A DNA stretch of 5,296 bases from Anaerolineae bacterium. Lineage in GTDB: Bacteria > Chloroflexota > Anaerolineae > 4572-78 > J111. Positions 1 through 5,296 of the stretch are shown in pieces (within the stretch, counting starts at the first letter, position 1; the number at the start of each line of letters is the position of its first letter). The position numbers were made by a program, and so were the translations under genes. The stretch is taken from the NCBI GenBank assembly GCA_020433835.1, contig JAGRBY010000520.1, forward strand, positions 1 through 5,296. Direction: 5' to 3'. Below the pieces are notes generated by a model. The model worked only from the letters and a program-made list of their open reading frames with translations, did not search any database and was not told the origin of the DNA.

Positions 1-1083
1 CTACAGGACGTCTCCTTTGAAATCAAACATGGTGAAGTAGTGGGTATAGTTGGTCACAATGGAGCCGGCAAAAGCACGCTACTCAAGATTTTATCCGATA
101 TTACGGAGCCTACCAAAGGTTACGCCGATATCTATGGCCGGGTGGGTTCCTTGTTAGAGGTAGGCACGGGATTTCACCCTGAGTTGACGGGCAGAGAAAA
201 TATTTTTCTCAACGGGGCTATCCTGGGGATGAAAAAGGCAGAGATCGCCCGCAAATTTGATGCCATTGTCGATTTTGCTGAGACCGAAAAGTTTCTTGAT
301 ACTCCCGTGAAACACTACTCTAGTGGAATGTATGTTAGGCTCGCTTTTGCCGTAGCCGCTCACTTAGAACCGGAAGTTCTATTAGTTGATGAGGTGTTGG
401 CTGTAGGTGATGTAGCGTTTCAAAAAAAATGCCTGGGCAAAATGGATGATGTCTCTAGACAAGGACGTACGATAATATTTGTAAGTCACAATATGAATGC
501 CCTTCAACGCTTATGTCCAAAATCTATTTGGCTTAAGAACGGAAAATTAATCGAGCAGGGTGACACCGCTAATATTATAGAGCGTTATCTATCAGCCAAC
601 CTGTCTTCCCAAACGGCTCCCGAAAAATGGATTGAGTTGTCCGGTACTTCTAGACAAGGATCAGGCAAAGTGCAGTTTGCGGCCATCTCCTACAGCAGCC
701 GAAACACAGCTACAGGTTGTTTGCCATTCCCAAGTGGACCGTTGGAGTTTTCGCTCGATCTAGTTGCAGAGTCAGCTCAAACTATTGGGAGTATGGCGGT
801 CACCATATCTGACCGCTACGGAACCAAGTTAGTCAACGCAGATACCCTTACGTTGGGTGAACCCCTATCTCTGCAACAAGGGCACAACTCCATCAATCTC
901 AAAATAGAAGAATTATATCTCAATCCAGGTATATATACAGTAGGCTTATGGGCAGCGGATCCTCCAAGTGAAGTTTACGATCATATTACGACTGCAATAA
1001 GGATAGAAGTGGTTGAAACTGAGAAGCAAAAATTACGAGTGCAGCAAGATGGAGCCGTTGTTTGTAATTTTAAATTGGTATGA
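1..1083 (+). CDS. wzt: Wzt-type polysaccharide ABC transporter ATP-binding protein, 5' partial
   Basis: This is the ATPase of a Wzm/Wzt-type exporter, which moves lipid-linked polysaccharide across the inner membrane. The reading frame is open from base 1 (LQDVSFEIKHGEVV), so the gene starts upstream; the GTG at 40 lies inside the beta-strand before the P-loop and is not a real start. Of 360 visible residues, Walker A GHNGAGKST is at 18-26, the Wzt-style segment LLEVGTGFHPELTGREN at 51-67 (Glu where most ABC proteins have the Q-loop Gln), the signature YSSGM at 106-110, Walker B VLLVDE at 126-131, the D-loop AVGD at 134-137 and the switch His at 163 (FVSHNM). About 40-60 N-terminal residues are probably missing. 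Residues from about 218 to 358 form a second, beta-rich domain fitting the Wzt C-terminal carbohydrate-binding fold, which separates it from short KpsT-like ATPases. The permease Wzm is expected just upstream but is not in the window. Family assignment is firm; the exported polymer is unknown. Confidence 0.93.
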   Translation, partial: LQDVSFEIKHGEVVGIVGHNGAGKSTLLKILSDITEPTKGYADIYGRVGSLLEVGTGFHPELTGRENIFLNGAILGMKKAEIARKFDAIVDFAETEKFLDTPVKHYSSGMYVRLAFAVAAHLEPEVLLVDEVLAVGDVAFQKKCLGKMDDVSRQGRTIIFVSHNMNALQRLCPKSIWLKNGKLIEQGDTANIIERYLSANLSSQTAPEKWIELSGTSRQGSGKVQFAAISYSSRNTATGCLPFPSGPLEFSLDLVAESAQTIGSMAVTISDRYGTKLVNADTLTLGEPLSLQQGHNSINLKIEELYLNPGIYTVGLWAADPPSEVYDHITTAIRIEVVETEKQKLRVQQDGAVVCNFKLV

Positions 1084-1139
1084 CCAACTTGTAATCAGAG
1101 AATTTTTACCTCCCTAAAGTTAATGAAGAGATAACACCG

Positions 1140-2270
1140 ATGAATGCAGGGTTAGTTAGTATTATGATGCCAGCGTACAATGCTGAAAAATATATTAAAA
1201 AAGCAATAGACAGTGTTATCGCTCAGCGTTATTCAAATTGGGAATTGATTATTGTAAATGATGGCTCAAAAGACAAAACTGTCGAAATAGTAAAGAAACA
1301 TCTTTCTGATACACGTATAAAGCTAATTCATCAAGAAAATGGAGGGGAGGCATCGGCCCGGAATACAGCACTTAGTCAGATGCAAGGTGAATTTATATCA
1401 TTTCTAGATGCTGACGACTTATACTTGCCCAATGCGTTGATGGATCGCGTTAATTTTCTTAATTCCCGCGCGCAATATGATGCTGTTGTCTCAGATGGAA
1501 GCTATTTGACCGATTATGATCAAAATTTAGGCTATCTATCTGATATTAGACCCCGAAAGGACTGTAGTGGCAATATTCTGGAGGTGTTAGTATTAAATCC
1601 AGGCGTCGTTGGTCCCCCCATAGGAATTATGGTGCGCCGTACCTGCGTAGAAAAATTATCACTTCGGTTTGACACAAAAGTCGGTTATGGGACTGATTGG
1701 GATTTTTGGACTCACCTGGCAAGGTATATCCAATTTGGTTATTTAGACAAACTTACCCACAGATATCGAATTCATGACACAAATATGACTCGAAGTAATG
1801 GGCGGCAAAAAATAATTAATGATTGGATATATGGGCGAATGAAAGTTTTTAACTCGGACTGGTTTGAAGAGTTATCTTTACCCACTCGACAAATTTTTAT
1901 TTACAATCTGCTCATTAATTACCTGTCGGATCAGCCAAATAAGCAAGAAGCCATTCTTAATAGTAATCAGTTTTTGTGCCTTCCAGTTACTACTCAAGCT
2001 CAACTTCTACGGAATATGGGAGTTATCTACTTAGTAAAAAGATCAAATCAAACATTTGCAGTTCAGTGCATTCAAAGGGCTTTTGATCTGGTTCCAAATG
2101 ACAAAAAAAATCGTTTTCTACTTTGGATCATAAACCTTGGAGAGTTACCAACAATGGCTTTTTTGCACCTGTGGCAATTCATTCACCATGCAAAAAAACA
2201 TTTGCGTAACCGAGGGCATCATCAACCTAAACCTGTCCCATCTCAACTGAGAGTCATAGAATTTCAGTAA
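1140..2270 (+). CDS. Family 2 glycosyltransferase (GT-A fold) with helical C-terminal extension
   Basis: This enzyme probably transfers a sugar from a nucleotide-sugar donor to a growing glycan at the cytoplasmic membrane face. The 376-residue protein opens directly into the GT-A fold: VSIMMPAYNAEKYIKKAIDS (6-25), IIVNDGSKD (37-45), NGGEASARNTAL (67-78) and the metal-binding DXD as FLDADD (88-93). The acceptor-side motif is GTDWDFW (184-190), with Asp186 or Asp188 the likely catalytic base, followed by YRIHDTNMT (209-217), as in many cyanobacterial-style family 2 enzymes. There is no QXXRW, so a processive synthase is unlikely. Residues from about 225 are helical; 289-326 loosely resemble one TPR unit (AVQCIQRAFDLVPND), and 328-350 are fairly hydrophobic without a clear membrane segment. 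ATG 1140 is preceded by the weak Shine-Dalgarno-like GAAGAG (1125-1130, 9-base spacer) and sits six residues before the first strand, so the start is credible. It follows the ATPase gene by 56 bases, probably in one operon. Its sugar is not predictable. Confidence 0.9.
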   Translation: MNAGLVSIMMPAYNAEKYIKKAIDSVIAQRYSNWELIIVNDGSKDKTVEIVKKHLSDTRIKLIHQENGGEASARNTALSQMQGEFISFLDADDLYLPNALMDRVNFLNSRAQYDAVVSDGSYLTDYDQNLGYLSDIRPRKDCSGNILEVLVLNPGVVGPPIGIMVRRTCVEKLSLRFDTKVGYGTDWDFWTHLARYIQFGYLDKLTHRYRIHDTNMTRSNGRQKIINDWIYGRMKVFNSDWFEELSLPTRQIFIYNLLINYLSDQPNKQEAILNSNQFLCLPVTTQAQLLRNMGVIYLVKRSNQTFAVQCIQRAFDLVPNDKKNRFLLWIINLGELPTMAFLHLWQFIHHAKKHLRNRGHHQPKPVPSQLRVIEFQ

Positions 2271-2281
2271 AACAACTTCAG

Positions 2282-2941
2282 ATGTACTCAAATTGGTCTA
2301 GAAAATTAATTCGCTACGAGCTACGCATTTCTCGCAAACTTGAATTAGCACGTGGAAAAATCTTGAGTTGGCGCGGTGCTCATATCGGCAAACGCTTTGG
2401 CCTTGGAAAAGGAACCACACTTATTTATCCTACTTTCTTAACTATTGGGGATGATGTCTCACTTGGGGAGTACTCATATCTTCATTGTCTGGCCCAAAAA
2501 GGTGTAAAAATTGGAAAGTTCTCAAGTATTGATCGTAATTTATGGTTGCATTGCGGCGGAACGTCAGCTAATTATGATCACGGCTATTTTGAATTAGGTA
2601 GCTATTCATACATAGGCTGTAACGCTGTTATGGGGGCTGGGGGAGGCATCCGAATAGGTAACCATGTCTTAATTGGTCAATGTGTGAATATCCATGCTGA
2701 GAATCATCAATTTAACGATCAGAATTTACGGATCAATCAGCAAGGGGTCTCATATCAAGGTGTCGTAATCGAAGATGATGTATGGGTTGGATCCAAAGCC
2801 ACTATCTTAGATGGTGTCACTATTGGTCAAGGGGCAGTGATTGGAGCAGGGTCAATCGTTACGCGATCTATTCCACCCTACTCAATTGCAGTAGGGTCAC
2901 CGGCCCGAGTAATTGGAACTCGTGGTGAGAAAAAACAATGA
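2282..2941 (+). CDS. Hexapeptide-repeat (left-handed beta-helix) acyltransferase, probable sugar O-acetyltransferase
   Basis: This is probably an acetyl-CoA-dependent O-acetyltransferase acting on a sugar of the polysaccharide, of the LacA/CapG/WcaF-like type and active as a trimer in the cytoplasm. The 219-residue protein has a basic, likely helical N-terminus (1-28), then imperfect hexapeptide coils: TIGDDVSLGEYSYL (54-67), VKIGKFSSI (75-83), ELGSYSYIGCNAVMGAGGG (104-122), IRIGNHVLIGQCVNI (123-137). A loop at about 138-159 interrupts the helix, and the coils resume with VVIEDDVWVGSKATI (161-175) and VTIGQGAVIGAGSIVT (179-194). The end IPPYSIAVGSPARVIG (197-212) is the standard family ending. 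His142 in the loop (ENHQFND) lines up with the catalytic His of galactoside acetyltransferases; His138 is an alternative. The gene starts 11 bases after the previous stop with no clear Shine-Dalgarno, suggesting reinitiation or coupling, and overlaps the next gene by four bases. Serine acetyltransferase or UDP-sugar N-acyltransferase roles are less likely given context; the acyl group and acceptor are inferred. Confidence 0.9.
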   Translation: MYSNWSRKLIRYELRISRKLELARGKILSWRGAHIGKRFGLGKGTTLIYPTFLTIGDDVSLGEYSYLHCLAQKGVKIGKFSSIDRNLWLHCGGTSANYDHGYFELGSYSYIGCNAVMGAGGGIRIGNHVLIGQCVNIHAENHQFNDQNLRINQQGVSYQGVVIEDDVWVGSKATILDGVTIGQGAVIGAGSIVTRSIPPYSIAVGSPARVIGTRGEKKQ

Positions 2942-4188
2942 TCAGATTGGCATTATTTCATAATTTACCCAGTGGTGGAGCCAAACGGGCACTGTTTGAA
3001 ACCGTACAGCGTTTAGCCCAGAATCACACGATAGACTGCTATACATTAAGCAGCGCAAACAGTTCCTTCTGCGATTTGCGGCCATTCGTTCATAACCATT
3101 ATGTCTTTGAATTTGAACCACTCCCTCTGCTTGGCAGCCCCTTTGGCCGCCTGAATCAGCTTCAACGTTGGCGTAGTCTTCAAAAATTAAACACTTTATC
3201 CCAGCAAATTGCTGAGAGAATAGACACACAACATTATGACCTGGTTTATGCTCATCCGAGCCTGTGGACACAGGCACCCACAATATTGAGGTATCTTCAG
3301 ACGCCCACTATTTATCATGTCCACGAGCCGCTTCGTTTGGTTTATGACCCTAAGATTCTGCGTCCCTATATTAAAGAAGGATGGCGCGATCGAATGGATC
3401 AATTTGATCCACTAAAATCCTTGTATTTAAAAGAGGTAACCCGGCTCGATTATTGCAATACAGTGACGGCCACTCGATTACTCTCAAACTCTCACCATAC
3501 CACATCAAATATTCAGCGTTTTTATGGGCAGCCATCCACCGTCGCTTATTTTGCTGTTGATACGGAAAGTTTCCACCCTATTCAACACCTTGAAAAAAGT
3601 GATTTTGTGTTAGCCGTTGGAGAAATAAATCCAAATAAGGGGTATGATTTTCTAATAAAGGCCATTGGCTCCATCCCCTCCCCAGCTCGCCCGCCTCTGC
3701 GGATTATTGGTAATGCTAACAATAGACAAGAATATAATTATTTAATCGATTTAGCTCAAAAGTATCAAGTGGATTTTACCGTTGAAATTATGGTCGATCA
3801 AGAAACCTTACTTAGACGATATAATGAAGCATTGCTGATAGTATATGCCCCGCTTCGAGAACCGTTTGGCTTAGTCGCACTGGAAGCTATGGCTTGTGGC
3901 ACCCCTGTAGTCGGAGTAGCCGAAGGCGGGTTAAATGAGTCCATTAAAAATGGATTTTCAGGTCTTCTTGTTGAACGCGATGAGCATCAATTTGCTGATG
4001 CAGTTTGTCGGTTGTTGGAGAATGATAAAGAACGTATCACTTTAGGTCAACAAGCCAGATATCACGTACTGGAGCATTGGACTTGGGAGCGATCGGTTAA
4101 AAATTTAGAGTCTCATTTCTACGAATTTATAGATGATCAATCTCATAAAAAGGTACAACAAAAAACGTATAAGGCGTCACCTCTGTAA
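2938..4188 (+). CDS. Family 4 glycosyltransferase (GT-B fold)
   Basis: This is a retaining glycosyltransferase that probably adds one sugar to the same glycan, working at the inner face of the membrane. The 416-residue protein has the two-domain GT-B layout. The N-terminal acceptor domain begins LALFHNLPSGGAKRALFE (4-21), the glycine loop of the family but with Lys16 where GGAE is common, and continues through HYDLVYAHPSLW (99-110) and TIYHVHEP (124-131). The C-terminal donor domain starts near 222 with FVLAVGEINPNKGYDFLI (223-240), where Lys234 is the expected phosphate-binding residue, and contains the EX7E motif EPFGLVALEAMACGTPVVG (308-326; Glu308 and Glu316). Length is normal and the fold complete, so the enzyme should be active. 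The last 16 residues are a polar, basic tail. Its ATG overlaps the acyltransferase TGA as ATGA, with GGTGAG (2924-2929) eight bases upstream, so the two are almost certainly cotranscribed and translationally coupled. Mannosyl-, galactosyl- or other transfer cannot be decided. Confidence 0.92.
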   Translation: MIRLALFHNLPSGGAKRALFETVQRLAQNHTIDCYTLSSANSSFCDLRPFVHNHYVFEFEPLPLLGSPFGRLNQLQRWRSLQKLNTLSQQIAERIDTQHYDLVYAHPSLWTQAPTILRYLQTPTIYHVHEPLRLVYDPKILRPYIKEGWRDRMDQFDPLKSLYLKEVTRLDYCNTVTATRLLSNSHHTTSNIQRFYGQPSTVAYFAVDTESFHPIQHLEKSDFVLAVGEINPNKGYDFLIKAIGSIPSPARPPLRIIGNANNRQEYNYLIDLAQKYQVDFTVEIMVDQETLLRRYNEALLIVYAPLREPFGLVALEAMACGTPVVGVAEGGLNESIKNGFSGLLVERDEHQFADAVCRLLENDKERITLGQQARYHVLEHWTWERSVKNLESHFYEFIDDQSHKKVQQKTYKASPL

Positions 4189-4228
4189 CAAAAACCTTAG
4201 AAATTCTTGAGTAACTGCTAGATTATTG

Positions 4229-4234
4229 TAAGGT
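4229..4234 (+). promoter_or_regulatory. Ribosome binding site of the last glycosyltransferase
   Basis: TAAGGT, containing the Shine-Dalgarno core AAGG, lies nine bases before ATG 4244. It is among the better-matching sites in the window and supports that start. The gene therefore seems able to recruit ribosomes on its own despite following a 55-base gap. Confidence 0.5.
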
Positions 4235-4243
4235 ATAGAATAA

Positions 4244-5215
4244 ATGGGAGACCAAGAACAAAATAAACCTTTGGTATACATTGTCATTCTAAATTGGAAT
4301 AACGCCCCGGACACTGTTGAATGTTTATCATCCTTGTTAGCCCTTGATTATCCCAATTATCATACCCTTGTCGTAGACAATGGTTCTACGGATAACTCAG
4401 TATCCAAAATAAAAGCCAGCCAACCATCGGTAGAAATACTAGAAACAGGCAGCAATCTGGGCTATGCTGAGGGGAATAACGTCGGTATTCGCCAGGCAAT
4501 AGAGGCTGGTGCTCAATACGTTTTGGTCTTGAATAATGATACCTTGGTAGATCCCTCAATGGTAACAGAATTGGTTAATTTTGCCGAGACCCATCCCGAG
4601 GCGGGTATGGTTGGCCCTTTGATGTACTGTGAGGATCCCAGAAATATTCTGTTTGCAACCGGAAGTTTCATTCAATGGGCGCAGGGTAAGACATGGCATA
4701 GAGATATGTTTCAACCCGCTAAGCCCCACAGTAACTTAGGAAAACCGGAAAAGGTTGATTTCATTACGGGCTGTGGGGTCTTAGTACGACGAGAGCTAAT
4801 TGAAACTGCTGGGGTACTAAATTCCGAATATTACCTTAACTTTGAAGATGTAGAATGGTGTGTTCGCGCTCGCCGTAACGGTTTTGAAGTATGGTACGTT
4901 CCCCAGGCCATTTTGTGGCATAAAGTTTCCGCATCATTGGGTCAATCATCACCGGCAAATACCTATTATATGACTCGTAATGCCTTGTTGTTTTTTGGAC
5001 AAAATGCCCCTATCAATGTTCGCTGGCTTTCAATATTACGCATTATCATGCGAACGTTACGGGCAATTGGAGCATGGTCGATTTTAACAACTTATAAAAA
5101 TGAACAATTTCGGCGGTTGCGACAAGCTAATCTTTTAGCCCTACGCGATTTCCTTTTAGGGCGTTTCGGTCAGATGGGAGCAGATGTAACCGCCGTTTGC
5201 TACTCAGTAAAATGA
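4244..5215 (+). CDS. Family 2 glycosyltransferase, WbbL/rhamnosyltransferase-like
   Basis: This enzyme belongs to the broad WbbL-like branch of family 2, often annotated as dTDP-rhamnosyltransferases, which add a sugar to a lipid-linked glycan. The 323-residue protein shows VYIVILNWNN (11-20), LVVDNGSTDNSV (42-53), the branch-typical GSNLGYAEGNNVGIRQA (69-85), the metal-site variant LNNDT (96-100) in place of a strict DXD, GCGVLVRR (176-183), FEDVEWCVRARRNGF (200-214, acidic pair Glu201/Asp202 near the catalytic base), LWHKVSASLG (224-233) and YYMTRN (241-246). The C-terminus from about 258 is basic and amphipathic (WLSILRIIMRTLRAIGAW), suiting peripheral membrane attachment. Length is typical and no key motif is missing. 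It follows the family 4 gene by 55 bases with no terminator visible between them, so the same operon is likely. Rhamnose is only a family tendency: no dTDP-rhamnose synthesis genes are in the window, so no gene symbol is given. Confidence 0.91.
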   Translation: MGDQEQNKPLVYIVILNWNNAPDTVECLSSLLALDYPNYHTLVVDNGSTDNSVSKIKASQPSVEILETGSNLGYAEGNNVGIRQAIEAGAQYVLVLNNDTLVDPSMVTELVNFAETHPEAGMVGPLMYCEDPRNILFATGSFIQWAQGKTWHRDMFQPAKPHSNLGKPEKVDFITGCGVLVRRELIETAGVLNSEYYLNFEDVEWCVRARRNGFEVWYVPQAILWHKVSASLGQSSPANTYYMTRNALLFFGQNAPINVRWLSILRIIMRTLRAIGAWSILTTYKNEQFRRLRQANLLALRDFLLGRFGQMGADVTAVCYSVK

Positions 5216-5296
5216 ATTCCTTAACTTTGTCAGTAACGGGTGTAAAAGTCAATAAAATAACGGAATAAAAAGTCCTCTAAAAAACGGATAACATGT
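5216..5296 (+). other. AT-rich non-coding tail after the last gene
   Basis: No reading frame or hairpin followed by a T-run can be supported here, so there is no evidence that the operon ends. A TTGTCA at 5227-5232 resembles a -35 box, but the best -10 options (AATAAA at 5251, or TAAAAT at 5253) need spacers of 18 or 20 bases, so a promoter is only a weak possibility. An ATG at 5293-5295 could start another gene on the same strand, but only four bases of it are visible and no clear ribosome binding site precedes it. Confidence 0.4.
5235..5288 (+). repeat. Degenerate boxes with 24-base spacing
   Basis: AACGG occurs at 5235, 5259 and 5283, exactly 24 bases apart each time, and AAAAGTC occurs at 5244-5250 and 5268-5274, also 24 apart. 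The two complete 24-base units agree at about 15 of 24 positions, so this is a decayed tandem duplication or a spaced set of protein-binding boxes rather than a perfect repeat. It sits in an AT-rich stretch after the last stop, which makes chance similarity a real possibility. Confidence 0.4.

Noticed and set aside
154..363. A 69-residue reading frame on the - strand
   Set aside because: It lies entirely opposite the conserved ATPase core and has no recognisable motif; it is a shadow of the real gene.
422..429. Run of eight A bases, with a second run at 2103-2110, as possible phase-variation tracts
   Set aside because: Both encode Lys/Asn-rich codons in frame within intact genes; eight A bases are too common in AT-rich DNA to argue for programmed slippage.
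1084..1139. Possible terminator or regulatory hairpin between the ATPase and the first glycosyltransferase
   Set aside because: The only inverted repeat seen is GTTA/TAAC with a nine-base loop and no T-run, too weak to call.
1140..2270. The first family 2 gene looks AT-richer than the genes beside it, hinting at separate acquisition
   Set aside because: Hand counts of 19-21 GC per 60 bases there against 34-35 in parts of neighbours looked suggestive, but a stretch of the family 4 gene (3721-3780) has only 15, so composition varies within genes too.
2942..3402. Two overlapping - strand reading frames of 113 and 68 residues
   Set aside because: Both lie opposite the N-terminal domain of the family 4 glycosyltransferase and read as low-quality protein without domain features.
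4207..4239. Possible internal promoter before the last gene (TTGAGT, then TATAGA)
   Set aside because: The spacer is 21 bases and the start of transcription would fall at or inside the start codon, so it is not a convincing promoter.

Overview
The window holds five genes, all on the + strand and tightly packed. Together they look like the inside of a surface-polysaccharide (O-antigen, capsule or exopolysaccharide) locus of the ABC-transporter-dependent (Wzm/Wzt) type. There are no tRNAs or rRNAs, no CRISPR array, no transposase and no gene on the - strand that I can support. The longest gaps between genes are about 55 bases. The final 81 bases carry no visible gene.

Layout: (1) bases 1-1083, the 3' part of a Wzt-type ABC ATPase whose start lies before the window, with a C-terminal sugar-binding-like domain; (2) 1140-2270, a family 2 (GT-A) glycosyltransferase with a helical, possibly TPR-like tail; (3) 2282-2941, a left-handed beta-helix (hexapeptide-repeat) acyltransferase, probably an O-acetyltransferase; (4) 2938-4188, a family 4 (GT-B) glycosyltransferase that overlaps gene 3 by ATGA; (5) 4244-5215, a WbbL/rhamnosyltransferase-like family 2 glycosyltransferase. 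Bases 5216-5296 are AT-rich and contain short boxes spaced 24 bases apart, possibly leading into another gene.

How they would work together (inference from family knowledge): the three glycosyltransferases add sugars to a lipid-linked glycan at the cytoplasmic face of the inner membrane. The acyltransferase decorates a sugar. The Wzt ATPase, with a Wzm permease expected just upstream, exports the finished chain, and its C-terminal domain may select chains by their non-reducing end. The donor and acceptor sugars cannot be read from sequence alone.

Organism: a Gram-negative-type envelope bacterium of moderate to low GC. The style of the first family 2 enzyme (GTDWDFW followed by YRIHDTNMT), the WbbL-like enzyme and two 7-of-8 matches to the cyanobacterial HIP1 octamer GCGATCGC lean towards a cyanobacterium. 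Chloroflexota or another environmental phylum is not excluded. I found a coherent but conventional polysaccharide cluster and no convincing undescribed system.
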